A stretch of 64,000 bases of DNA. Origin: Berberis thunbergii. Its lineage: Eukaryota; Streptophyta; Magnoliopsida; Ranunculales; Berberidaceae. Position 1 is the first letter of the stretch. Each line of letters starts with the position of its first letter. The notes under the pieces were generated by a model, which was given only the letters and a program-made list of their open reading frames with translations, was not told where the DNA came from and ran no database searches. The stretch spans positions 186,001-250,000 of the forward strand of contig QNQO01000529.1 of assembly GCA_003290165.1 (NCBI GenBank), read 5' to 3'. A program made the position numbers and the translations under genes. Of this stretch, positions 54,616 to 64,000 are shown one piece after another.

Positions 54616-55187
54616 AGTTGTGCTCATGAGATGCTGAAAGCTGTGATAATAGGTTGTTGCTGAAGATGCCAGGTTAAAGATGCCAGGCTGTTGTTGAAAG
54701 AGATGCCAGACTGTTGTTCAAGTAGCTTGCTGTCTGATGCAAGTTGTTAGTCTGTTAGTTAGGAAGTCTGTTAGTTAGGAAGTCTGTTAGGCAATTTGTT
54801 AGGTGCTCTGTTAGTGTCTGTGAGGTTAGTTGTATGTGAGTCTCTATGTTATAAATAAGGAATGAGCCATAGAAGTAGATTCATTGATTGAGTAATAACA
54901 TTCTGTACATGAGCTCTGCTCAGTGGGAGATTGGCAATCTCGAAATATGCCTGATACAATTCATTTCTCTCATCTGTAATCTACCAATTCATTCAATACA
55001 AATTTCCTTCTTTAGCAAGCAATCTTCTGCGATTATCAGACTCTTGTAGCAACATTTCATCTTGATTTGTGTCTACAAGTTCTGTTGCTTCCAGGAATCA
55101 CAACTCTGACAGAGCCAATCAGCCTGGAATAGCTTGGTATCTTCATTTCCTGCAGAAATATCATCATCAAAAGGTTAGTTCATATCA
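54555..55187 (+). repeat. Array LTR 4 (633 bp, with 16-bp internal duplication)
   Basis: It has TCTGTTAGTTAGGAAG twice in a row (54752-54785), which adds 16 bp. LTR 5 has the same duplication with one base changed; LTRs 1-3 and 6 lack it. Confidence 0.9.
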
Positions 55188-55218
55188 AATTGGTATCAGA
55201 GCATTGATCTTGGGTACG

Positions 55219-56010
55219 ATGTCTGCAAGGATAGATCTTTCGGAAGAACAAATGAGATGTATGCTAGAGGAGAGAAAGATATTTCAGTCCATGGAACAGG
55301 GACTAGATGGGTTGAGAAAAGACTTTGAAATACTCTCACGAAGTGTCTCTTCTTTGAAGGCGGAAGTTGCGGGTGTGGAGCAGCAAACTTCAGTGGTAGA
55401 AGATGGGAAAATGGAAGAAAGGACTGGTGTCCAAGGTCACAGGGAAGAATGTAATCATCCAAGCATTGATATACAGTTTAATGAAACTGAAAGTGATGTT
55501 GACCAAACTGCTGAATCACAAGAACTAGATGAAGATCATTGTCGAAGTCTGAAAACTGAAGACAATGGTTACACCAGGACAGTTGAGAAATTCAATGAGG
55601 AAGCTCTGCCAATTATATCTAGTGATGCTCCCAAGTCTCTAAGAGACAAAGATGATGTTTCACAAATCTTGTTCGTGAGGTTCAAGTTTGTGCCTTCTTT
55701 TCTTCCTCCGGATATGTTGCTGAAATTCTACCCTGGATTCTGTAAGCGGCAACTTTGGCCTCCTTTCCATTACATGCTACCATTCTTGGCGGATCAAGGT
55801 GGGCGGTTTATTAGGCCAGCAAACCTCCAAACATTCAAGTATCATGGGTCATGGATCAGCAAGGAGTTAGGACAGCAAAGATCAATCATGATTCTGTTGT
55901 TTCTGGAGTTTCACCTTGAGGACAAGGTGAGTCTTTGGGGCAGGGGTATTGATAGGTCTCCTATCAGGTTTACATATACTAGGAGAAAGAGGCTATCAGA
56001 AGGTCAGTAA
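55219..56010 (+). CDS. Array unit 4 protein (263 aa)
   Basis: The translation is identical to unit 3, including the E-for-V change and the GIDRSPIRFTYTRRK end. The DNA differs at a few silent or non-coding sites, for example CTTCTTTTCTTCC for CTTCTTTCCTTCC. Confidence 0.6.
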   Translation: MSARIDLSEEQMRCMLEERKIFQSMEQGLDGLRKDFEILSRSVSSLKAEVAGVEQQTSVVEDGKMEERTGVQGHREECNHPSIDIQFNETESDVDQTAESQELDEDHCRSLKTEDNGYTRTVEKFNEEALPIISSDAPKSLRDKDDVSQILFVRFKFVPSFLPPDMLLKFYPGFCKRQLWPPFHYMLPFLADQGGRFIRPANLQTFKYHGSWISKELGQQRSIMILLFLEFHLEDKVSLWGRGIDRSPIRFTYTRRKRLSEGQ

Positions 56011-56582
56011 AGTTGTGCTCATGAGATGCTGAAAGCTGTGATAATAGGTTGTTGCTGAAGATGCCAGGTTAAAGATGCCAGGCTGTTGCTGAAAGAGATG
56101 CCAGACTGTTGTTCAAGTAGCTTGCTGTCTGATGCAAGTTGTTAGTCTGTTAGTTAGGAAGTCTGTTAGTTAAGAAGTCTGTTAGGCAATTTGTTAGGTG
56201 CTCTGTTAGTGTCTGTGAGGTTAGTTGTATGTGAGTCTCTATGTTATAAATAAGGAATGAGCCATAGAAGTAGATTCATTGATTGAGTAATAACATTCTG
56301 TACATGAGCTCTGCTCAGTGGGAGATTGGCAATCTCGAAATATGCCTGATACAATTCATTTCTCTCATCTGTAATCTACCAATTCATTCAATACAAATTT
56401 CCTTCTTTAGCAAGCAATCTTCTGCGATTATCAGACTCTTGTAGCAACATTTCATCTTGATTTGTGTCTACAAGTTCTGTTGCTTCCAGGAATCACAACT
56501 CTGACAGAGCCAATCAGCCTGGAATAGCTTGGTATCTTCATTTCCTGCAGAAATATCATCATCAAAAGGTTAGTTCATATCA
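55950..56582 (+). repeat. Array LTR 5 (633 bp, with 16-bp internal duplication)
   Basis: It carries the same 16-bp duplication as LTR 4, with TTAAGAAG in the second copy. PBS follows at 56586. Confidence 0.9.
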
Positions 56583-56613
56583 AATTGGTATCAGAGCATT
56601 GATCTTGGGTACG

Positions 56614-57450
56614 ATGTCTGCAAGGATAGATCTTTCGGAAGAACAAATGAGATGTATGCTAGAGGTGAGAAAGATATTTCAGTCCATGGAACAGGGACTA
56701 GATGGGTTGAGAAAAGACTTTGAAATACTCTCACGAAGTGTCTCTTCTTTGAAGGCGGAAGTTGCGGGTGTGGAGCAGCAAACTTCAGTGGTAGAAGATG
56801 GGAAAATGGAAGAAAGGACTGGTGTCCAAGGTCACAGGGAAGAATGTAATCATCCAAGCATTGATATACAGTTTAATGAAACTGAAAGTGATGTTGACCA
56901 AACTGCTGAATCACAAGAACTAGATGAAGATCATTGTCGAAGTCTGAAAACTGAAGACAATGGTTACACCAGGACAGTTGAGAAATTCAATGAGGAAGCT
57001 CTGCCAATTATATCTAGTGATGCTCCCAAGTCTCTAAGAGACAAAGATGATGTTTCACAAATCTTGTTCATGAGGTTCAAGTTTGTGCCTTCTTTCCTTC
57101 CTCCGGATATGTTGCTGAAATTCTACCCTGGATTCTGTAAGCGGCAACTTTGGCCTCCTTTCCATTACATGCTACCATTCTCGGCGGATCAAGGTGGGCG
57201 GTTTATTAGGCCAGCAAACCTCCAAACATTCAAGTATCATGGGTCATGGATCAGCAAGGAGTTAGGACAGCAAAGATCAATCATGATTCTGTTGTTTCTG
57301 GAGTTTCACCTTGAGGACAAGGTGAGTCTTTGGGGCAGGGGTATTGATAGGCCTCCTATCAGGTTTACCTATACTAGGAGAGAGGCTATCAGAAGGTCAG
57401 TAAGTTGTGCTCATGAGATGCTGAAAGCTGTGATAATAGGTTGTTGCTGA
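56614..57450 (+). CDS. Array unit 5 protein, altered C-terminus
   Basis: Same architecture up to RFTYTRR. There AGGAGAGAGGC replaces AGGAGAAAGAGGC (57376-57386), shifting the frame and extending it into the LTR to 57450. It has LEVRKIF like units 1 and 2, and FMRFKFV for FVRFKFV. Confidence 0.55.
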   Translation: MSARIDLSEEQMRCMLEVRKIFQSMEQGLDGLRKDFEILSRSVSSLKAEVAGVEQQTSVVEDGKMEERTGVQGHREECNHPSIDIQFNETESDVDQTAESQELDEDHCRSLKTEDNGYTRTVEKFNEEALPIISSDAPKSLRDKDDVSQILFMRFKFVPSFLPPDMLLKFYPGFCKRQLWPPFHYMLPFSADQGGRFIRPANLQTFKYHGSWISKELGQQRSIMILLFLEFHLEDKVSLWGRGIDRPPIRFTYTRREAIRRSVSCAHEMLKAVIIGCC

Positions 57451-57939
57451 AGATGCCAGGTTAAAGATGCCAGGCTGTTGCTGAAAGAGATGCCAGACTG
57501 TTGTTCAAGTAGCTTGCTGTCTGATGCAAGTTGTTAGTCTGTTAGTTAGGAAGTCTGTTAGGCAATTTGTTAGGTGCTCTGTTAGTGTCTGTGAGGTTAG
57601 TTGTATGTGAGTCTCTATGTTATAAATAAGGAATGAGCCATAGAAATAGATTCATTGATTGAGTAATAACATTCTGTACATGAGCTCTGCTCAGTGGGAG
57701 ATTGGCAATCTCGAAATATGCCTGATACAATTCATTTCTCTCATCTGTAATCTACCAATTCATTCAATACAAATTTCCTTTTTTAGCAAGCAATCTTCTG
57801 CGATTATCAGACTCTTGTAGCAGCATTTCATCTTGATTTGTGTCTGCAAGTTCTGTTGCTTCCAGGAATCACAACTCTGACAGAGCCAATCAGCCTGGAA
57901 TAGCTTGGTATCTTCATTTCCTGCAGAAATATCATCATC
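57345..57939 (+). repeat. Array LTR 6, 3' truncated
   Basis: It matches the other LTRs up to AAATATCATCATC and then runs directly into the inverted gypsy integrase at 57940, missing about the last 20 bp (AAAAGGTTAGTTCATATCA). It lacks the 16-bp duplication. Confidence 0.88.
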
Positions 57940-60380
57940 CCATAAAATGCCCGTACTTGCTAAGACGGTCAATCACCACTAAAATGGTATCCACTGACTC
58001 AGAACAAGGTAGACCGTCAATGAAGTCCATCGTAACCTCTTCCCAAATCTGATTCGGCAAGGGAATCGGTTGTAGGAGTCCCGCAGGAGAGGTGGCCATA
58101 TTCTTACTCCGCTGACACACGTCGCACTCACTGACCCATTTCCGAATGGCTGCCTTCATTCCCACCCAATAAAATTCCTTAGAAATTCTCTGATAAGTTT
58201 TCAGCTCCCCCGAATGCCCCCCAATGGCTGACCCATGGAATTCTTTGAAGAGAAGGGAAAGAAAAGAAGATGAGCTAGGAATGACTAACCGATTTTTTGA
58301 AATACAATAAATTCTGATGTAATGTGTATCTCTGATCGGCGGAGCCCTGCAACACTCGATCCTTCAGCAGTTGAATAGATGGATCACCCTCAATTTCTGA
58401 CTTAAGGCTCTCCCATTCACACCAAGTTGGCCCACTCATCTGCAAGCAAGTTGATGGAGGAGAAATTCTGGAGAGTGCATCGGCTGCTGCATTTGAAGAA
58501 CCCGAACGATATTGGATCTCGAATTGAAAACCAAACAACTTTCGAACCCATTTATGATAATCTGGACCGATGATTCTTTGCTCCATAAGAAATTTAAGAC
58601 TTTGCTGATCCGTTCGGATGATAAAGCGTCGACCCAACAAATACGCGCGCCATTTGTTCACCGCCAACACTATCGCCATTAGCTCTTTTTCATAAATCGG
58701 TTTCAACCGAGCCCGTAGTCCCAACACCTGACTGAAAAAGGCTACCGGTTGGTGCTCCTGCATCAGGACCGCGCCTACCGCATACCCCGAAGCGTCTGTC
58801 TCAACAACGAACTCTTTCAAAAAATCTGGCATACGCCAAGACCGGAGCAGTAGTCATGACCCGTTTCAGATCTTGAAAAGCCACCTCGGCCTCATGATTC
58901 CAGCCGAAGCCATTCTTCTTTAATTGGGAAATTAACGGCCCTGCTATATGACTGTATCCTCGAACGAATTTGCGGGTAGTAGCCCGTTAAACCCAAAAAA
59001 CCTCTCAATTCCGAAATGTTCGTAGGTTGTGGCCAATCTAACACTGCCTGCACTTTCGATTGATCCATAGAGACTCCCTCCGCCGAAATTACATGACCCA
59101 AATAGCCCAGTTTTGAAGTACCAAACTCACATTTTTTCTTGTTAGCATACAGGCAATGCTGATGCAATAAACTCAGGACTGTTTCCAACTGCTCCACATG
59201 CTTCGCGAGGCTGGAACTATACACCAGGATGTCATCGAAAAAGACCAAGACGAACTTTCGCAAATACGGTCGAAAAATGGTATTCATCAGAGCCTGGGAA
59301 CGTAGCCGGTGCGTTGGTCAGACCGAAGGGCATTACGAGAAACTCGTAATGTCCTTCATGAGTGCGAAAAGCCGTCTTAGCTTCATCCCCATCCTTAACT
59401 CTGATCTGATGATAACCCGACTTCAAGTCCAACTTCGAAAATATGACAGCCCCATGAAGTTCATCCAGGAACTCGTCAATGATGGGGATTGGAAAACGAT
59501 CGGGCACTGTTTGTTTGTTCAGAGCCCGATAATCTACACAAAACCGCCATCCACCATCTTTTTTCTTCACGAGCAGCACCAGACTAGAAAAGGGGCTGAC
59601 ACTCGGCCTGATGATGCCAGACTCCATCATCTCTGCTATGAGCTTCTCAATCTCATTCTTCTGAAATTGCGGGTACCGATACGGTCGAACATTTATCGGT
59701 CCCGTTCCCTCTTGCAAAACAATGCTGTGCTCATAGCCACGCTTGGGTGGCAATCCTGAAGGGGCTTGAAAAACTGTGTCATACCTCAGTAACAACTCAG
59801 CCAACTCCTTTGGAATTTCATATTGACCCTCCACTACCGAGGAAATACTGCTCAGTTCTACCAAGAAACCTTCACCTTCTTGAGAAATTGTGCGCATCAT
59901 ATTTTTGAGTGAAATCAAACTCCTCCCTAGAGACGGATCCCCCTTGAGTGTAATTGTATCTGAACCAACTCTGAATCGAAAAATCTGATCTTTCCAATTT
60001 ATGAAAGTGGTTCCCAACTTCTCTAACCATTGTATACCCAATATTACATCAGAACTGCCCAGACCTAGTGGAAGAAAATCTTCAAGAATCTCCAACCCTT
60101 GCATGCGTAATTTCACTTCCTTACAGATCCCACTTCCTTGAATCGAATCACCAGATCCCATCATAACCCCATACACACCCGTAGAAGAAATTTGAAGCTT
60201 ACCTTGTTCGACCAATTTGTGCGAGATAAAGTTATGGGTTGCCCCATTGTCAATTAAAACAACTACTGACTGACCTGAAATGGCACCCTCCAACTTCATC
60301 GTTTTGGGACTCGTCAAACCCATGACTGAACTCAACGAAACCTCCACCACTGGGCTGATCTCCGCCACCTCTAACTCTTT
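57940..60380 (-). pseudogene. Inverted copy: pol (PR, RT, RNase H, partial INT), broken
   Basis: Minus-strand PR has [12 protein letters not shown]: the catalytic triad is D-N-G where the plus copy has D-S-G. RT keeps the normal [12 protein letters not shown], but an inserted C right after it shifts the frame at about 59298. [24 protein letters not shown] and the RNase H tail follow in another frame. Integrase begins with an H-H-C-C finger (HGSAIGGHSG ... CDVCQRSKN, about 58240-58105), then VTMDFIDGLP (first catalytic Asp) and VVIDRLSKYGHFMG, then stops at the array. Confidence 0.85.
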
Positions 60381-61451
60381 CTATTCTTCCCAATCTTGAA
60401 CCTCGGTTTCGATCGCTTCACCTTCTTCCTTCGCAATAAGAACACTGAGCTCACGTTTCTTGCATCGATGACCAGGCGAGTATTTCTCATCGCAACGAAA
60501 ACACAAACCTTTTTCCCTCTTTGCTTGATAATCGGCATCAGAGATACGTCTGATCTCATTTCTCCCTGCCGTCTGTCTCTCTGGTTCTCTAGGGTTTATA
60601 TTTGGTTTGAAAGAATTTCTTTCGAAATCCCTTACTGGAGCCTGATAAGAATGCCCTATTGAGCCATTCCCCATTGTTCTTGGGCCCGAAGACTGTTTAA
60701 AAGAATAAGAAGGGAAGCCCGTTTTAAGCCAGCCCATCTGTAACTGTTTATCTTCTACCCGCTGGGCCAGATCCATGGCCCGACCCAGAAAACCCGATCA
60801 AGCATCTTGACTTCCGCCCGGATTGAGGGTTTCACAAAGTTTCCGCCCGGATGGAACTGCATGAGAAACGAAGCTTCTTCTGTATTCTGCTACTGATCCT
60901 TCTTGTTTTAGCGCAAGAAATTGTTCACAAAGCGACCCCTCCTGCGTAGATCTGAACTGTTTCAAGAGTAATCCCTTCAATTCTTCCCAAAAAACGATAG
61001 GTCTTCTCTTGCTTTCCCACTGATACCACAGAAGGGCATCCCCTTCGAAGGACATGACAGCGGCTTCAATCTTCTCATCGTTACCATACTTCTGCAACAC
61101 AACGAATCGCTCTGCTTTCATTATCCACCCATCTGGATTTGAGCCTTCAAATGATGGCATCTCCAATCTTCTAGGTCTTCTATCGAAGTATTGCCCTTGT
61201 GAAGTTGATCCCCCTCCATTTCCACCATTCAAACTGTGAGCTTCTACATTGATTGAAGGTCTCTGAGGTTGATCTACAGGTGAGTTCCCTTTTTGGACCT
61301 CTTATTGTTTCTTCATCCACTGATCCATTTTCTGTATCAGTTCTTGGAACCCTCCTTTAAGAGATTCCATCTGTTCTTGAACGCTTACCACGGCTTCTTC
61401 TACCGCTTCCACTCTTGCGTTATTACTGGTCGATCCAGTTTTTCCTGCCAT
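60381..61451 (-). pseudogene. Inverted copy: gag, broken
   Basis: The minus-strand start at 61451 matches the plus copy. A TAA replaces a Glu codon at about 61305 (KKQ-stop-EVQ). A rearranged segment at 60800-60865 with repeated TTCCGCCCGGAT replaces part of the core, breaking the frame. The zinc knuckle CFRCDEKYSPGHRC is intact (about 60515-60470). It ends at the same TAG (60381-60383) that separates gag from pol in the plus copy. Confidence 0.85.
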
Positions 61452-61485
61452 TTTCTTCAAGATCTTGATGCTCTGATACCAAATT

Positions 61486-61786
61486 CCTTCTTCTCAAATT
61501 CCTCTCCCTGTTCAGCTTCACAGGGAGGTTGATATGGCAGTCTGTCTTGAGTCAGTGTTGGACCTCACGTGTGCCTTCAGGTGCTTCTGAGAATTTGGAG
61601 GTTCTGATTAAGTGGCGTGGTCTTCCGGCGTATGAGGCGACTTGGGAGGATTTTCACTTGTTAAGCCATCAGTTTCCCTCTTTTCACCTTGAGGACAAGG
61701 TGCGTGTTTGGGGCGGGGGTATTGTTAGGCTTCAGCCTCCTATCAAGTTTACCTATTCAAGGAGAAAGTATAAAACAGACAAGTGA
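61486..61786 (+). pseudogene. Chromodomain-type C-terminal tail of gypsy pol
   Basis: LEVLIKWRGLPAYEATWEDF (61598-61657) is the chromodomain-like block that ends pol in this gypsy branch and is thought to guide integration. FPSFHLEDKVRVWGGG and KFTYSRRKYK follow; the stop at 61784 lies inside the 3' LTR. Upstream, LESVLDL (about 61545) is in another frame, so a frameshift lies near 61565. It belongs to the plus-strand element and is separated from the rest of its pol by about 11.3 kb. Confidence 0.8.
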
Positions 61787-62205
61787 AGATTGGCAAGTAA
61801 TAGGCTGTTTAACATTCTGTAATAACAGTCTGTTAGGTGCTCTGTTAGTGTTAGTTAGTCTGTTGCTATAAATAAGACATTAGCAAGGAAAAATAGAGGA
61901 TTCATTGATTGGAATATTAACCATTTGTACAAGAGCTCTGCTCTGTGGAGACTGGCAATCTCGAAACATGCCTGATTCAATTCAATTCTACTCTTTGTAA
62001 TCTACAAGTCATTCAATACAAATTCTTCTTCTCAAGCAATCCCTGTTACATTCAGTCTCTTGTCATAGCAACCCATTTCTAATTGTGGCTTGCAAGATTC
62101 TGTGCTTCAAGAAATCAACCGTCTGACAGATCAAATTAGTCTGGAATAACTTGATATCATCAATTCCTGCAGGAAACAAATTCAAACAAAGGTTAGTTCC
62201 TAACA
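61723..62205 (+). repeat. 3' LTR of the rearranged gypsy element (483 bp)
   Basis: It starts TGTTAGGCTTC after the polypurine tract GGGCGGGGG (61711-61719), has TATAAATA at 61867-61874 and ends CCTAACA before the CACAT duplication (62206-62210). It pairs with 46458-46956. Confidence 0.9.
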
Positions 62206-62210
62206 CACAT

Positions 62211-62591
62211 CAGTGGAGTCCTAATTTGGATGGTTGGGGTTCTTCGATGATCACTTCACGAACTGCTGAGCATATAGATGCAAGAATCTCTGGAGTTGAG
62301 GTGCTCAGGTTTGATATTTGGCCCATGATGTGTTTTCAAGTATCATGGTTATCCCTGAGTGATGTTCTGTGTTAAAATTGGATGTCTTAAGAGTTGTGGT
62401 TGACATCCAAGAGTGAATTTTTCGATTGGAGATTAAAGTCCATCTTCTCACCCTTATGCCAAAAGTGCAAGGTGCGAGTTGTTTGGAAGAGTTCTGCCCT
62501 GTGCAGTTAAAACGAAGTTATAATGCTGAAATAATGATGTTATAGTGGCTAATGGACCTGATGAGTATACAGCTGGATTTAACGGCAGGGC
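62211..62591. other. Flank right of the gypsy insertion, no recognisable gene
   Basis: This continues the pre-insertion sequence from 46326-46457. Neither the joined flank nor this part shows PPR exons. Confidence 0.35.
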
Positions 62592-63396
62592 ATAATGGGA
62601 GGTGTTATAACGGCCGTTATTCACTTACGTTTTATTTCGAAATGCAGTTATAACTTTAGTTACTATAAAAAAAAAATCTGAATTTTTCGTTTTTCAGAGC
62701 AGAAGAGAATTAGGGAAGAGGAGGAAGAAGAAGATGAGGGAAGAACTGAAGAAGAAGACATCCGATCGAACATGTGTCTTTTCGATTTCTTTGAAGGGAA
62801 GGAGAAGAAGAAGGAGGGAAGAAGAGAAGGGATCAACCTGCCATCGACCCCCCAACATGTTGTCTCTAAGGGAAGAAGAAGAAGATCGAGAAACTGACCT
62901 GCATCTGCTGCTGCGAGGTCCCTGCTGGAGAAACTGACCTGCTGCGTCTGATTGCTCTCTGCTGCTCTAACAGTAAGTCAGTAAGCTCTCCAACGGTAAG
63001 TAAGCTCTCTACTTTAACACTAAGCTCTCTACTGCTCTAACAGTAAGTTAGTAAGTCATGCTTCATTGCTTCAATCACCAACCTCTCTATGGTTTGTACC
63101 AAGCTCTGTCTCTGTCAAAATACAAAATCTCTGTTAAAATGTGTTAAAATGTCAAACACTAAACATATTGATTATTTGTATTTATTATTCAATTTGTATT
63201 ATCATTCAATTTGTTACCCTATTTATTGATTAGTTTATTTTATCTACGATAGGTACTCAATGGAATTGTCATCACGAAGTTCAAAAATATATTTAATACT
63301 TTTTTTACTCTATAATACATTAATACTTAGTGGCGGCATAAAAATATATTTTGTTATATACCGACCGTTATAACCTATAACGCTTCTAGACCATTA
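62592..63396. mobile_element. Possible non-autonomous DNA element with CCGTTATAACG-type ends
   Basis: The left edge (CATAATGGGAGGTGTTATAA, CGGCCGTTATT) and right edge (ACCGACCGTTATAACCTATA, then CCATTATG) are imperfect inverted relatives. The interior has a GAAGAAGAAG-rich stretch that gives an artificial Arg/Glu-rich frame. The right end resembles 28600-28715. Boundaries are approximate. Confidence 0.4.
62945..63065 (+). repeat. AGTAAGCTCTC short tandem repeats
   Basis: GCTCTAACAGTAAGT, AGTAAGCTCTC and TAAGCTCTCTACT recur several times within 120 bp in irregular units. Confidence 0.65.
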
Positions 63397-64000
63397 TGGG
63401 TCCATTATCTGTTTTATGCATAGGTTTTGTCCAAACAATCTCGTCTCCATGGTGAATAATATCTAAAGTGGTCTCCTCTTGAATTCAAATGATGATGGCA
63501 GAGTTAATATTGCATTTTTTAGCTGACACAGTCCAAGATGGGCAGCTGATTGATAGTCCTTTAATAGAGAACGAATTGATCGACTCCAGATAGGTAGTTG
63601 GTAGCCTTTTCTGTAAGATAGATTTCCAAAGCTTTCAATATGATCAGTTGGTCTTTCATCTATTATATTTTGGGTAGATATGGGTTTGGCAAAAAGCTGA
63701 AGAGATGGGTAAACATTCTCGGTCAATCTTATTAAGATCTCCCATTGGTTTCTTCTGTGTAGCCAGGGGAATTAGACAATACACCAGTGGTACCTAGTTT
63801 CCAATACTTGTAGACGATATGGTGTTTTTCATTTATTCATGTGAAATCCAATTTACAAATGCTTAGATCCACCTTGGTTTGCATTACCTGCAATGTGCTG
63901 GGGATCACCTCCCTAGTAGAGATCTGCTTATTGGTAGGGGCATGGACATCTGTGGTGGTTGTGTGGGGTTTAACCCAGTGGAGGTAACCTCCTCTTGCAC
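63397..64000. other. Unassigned sequence at the window edge
   Basis: An 87-codon minus-strand frame (63726-63463) has no domain I recognise. Nothing else is supported. Confidence 0.3.

Larger units (their letters stand above)
50418..57939 (+). mobile_element. Tandem array of a non-autonomous gypsy element: six LTRs, five internal regions
   Basis: LTRs: 50418-51034, 51797-52413, 53176-53792, 54555-55187, 55950-56582 and 57345-57939 (last one lacks its final ~20 bp). Between them lie five internal regions, each with PBS TGGTATCAGAGCATTGATC, one open frame and the polypurine tract GGGGCAGGGG or a variant. Unit length is 1,379 bp for the first two steps and 1,395 bp for the next two. The LTR is a diverged relative of the 46458 LTR (shared TTTACCTAT, TATAAATAAG, GAGCTCTGCTC, GCAATCTCGAAA, ATTCATTCAATACAAA). 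The arrangement implies unequal recombination between LTRs or template switching. Confidence 0.92.
57940..61485 (-). mobile_element. Inverted gag-to-integrase copy of the surrounding gypsy element, without LTRs
   Basis: Read on the minus strand it begins exactly at the first bases after the 5' LTR (AATTTGGTATCAGAGC, 61485-61470). It runs through gag, PR, RT, RNase H and the integrase zinc finger to IDRLSKYGHFMG, where it is cut at 57940. It is nearly identical to 46957-50178 but extends further into integrase. No LTR is attached on either side. Confidence 0.88.
46458..62205 (+). mobile_element. Rearranged Ty3/gypsy chromovirus-type element with perfect TSD
   Basis: The outer LTRs (46458-46956 and 61723-62205) are flanked by CACAT on both sides (46453-46457, 62206-62210), so they came from one integration. 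Plus-strand gag, PR, RT and RNase H occupy 46991-50178; the chromodomain tail and polypurine tract GGGCGGGGG occupy 61486-61722. Its own integrase is missing. The gap holds a small-element fragment, a six-LTR array and an inverted gag-to-integrase copy. The LTRs differ by about six substitutions and two short indels by my count, so the insertion is recent. Confidence 0.85.

Noticed and set aside
57935..61485. Inverted copy as an independent full gypsy insertion
   Set aside because: It has no LTR on either side, ends inside integrase at one edge and exactly at the LTR/internal border at the other, and shows no TSD of its own.

Overview
This is a nuclear window from a flowering plant, most likely a eudicot. 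It is AT-rich and dominated by transposable elements. It holds one apparently intact host gene, an intron-rich plant O-fucosyltransferase gene (26380-38458, +), and the first two exons of a chloroplast-type PPR gene (42031-44661, +) that look damaged. The plant assignment rests on the plant-only protein families present (plant O-FucT, plant mobile domain, FAR1/MULE transposase, EMB2279-like PPR), on GT-AG introns, and on Ty1/copia and Ty3/gypsy elements primed by initiator-Met tRNA. No bacterial-type operons, tRNA genes or CRISPR arrays were seen.

Layout. 1-1734: a CACTA-like transposon end with subterminal repeats. About 1990-8880: a decayed Ty1/copia element on the minus strand, with a 1,869-bp solo LTR (4249-6117) inserted in its RT domain. 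8918 to about 14990: a Tat/Ogre-like Ty3/gypsy element on the plus strand with gag and protease but no RT, and a ~130-bp tandem array in its 3' part. 15816-16130: a second copia relic. 16848-19800: a decayed MULE transposase with a possible OTU-like tail, interrupted by a 354-bp TRIM-like element. 20393-21537: a plastid 16S rRNA fragment (NUPT) next to three tandem palindromes. 22560-24000: a plant-mobile-domain pseudogene on the minus strand. 25600-38600: the O-fucosyltransferase gene, whose three large introns carry a LINE relic, hAT-like elements and a Helitron candidate. 39130-40221: a complete TRIM-like copia derivative. 42031-44661: the PPR gene start. 44817-46325: a hairpin MITE and a hAT-like element.

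46458-62205 is the most unusual part. A Ty3/gypsy element has both LTRs, a perfect CACAT target-site duplication, gag, PR, RT and RNase H at its left end, and a chromodomain tail and 3' LTR at its right end. In place of its integrase it contains a fragment of a small retroelement, then a head-to-tail array of six LTRs and five internal regions of a related non-autonomous element, then an inverted second copy of its own gag-to-integrase region. That inverted copy stops exactly at the LTR/internal boundary. Both gag-pol copies keep an in-frame TAG between gag and pol. The array units each encode the same ~263-aa protein, which joins a gag-like start to the pol C-terminal tail.

62211-64000 holds another dispersed repeat and unassigned sequence. 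All assignments are by eye from the sequence; boundaries marked approximate should be taken as such.
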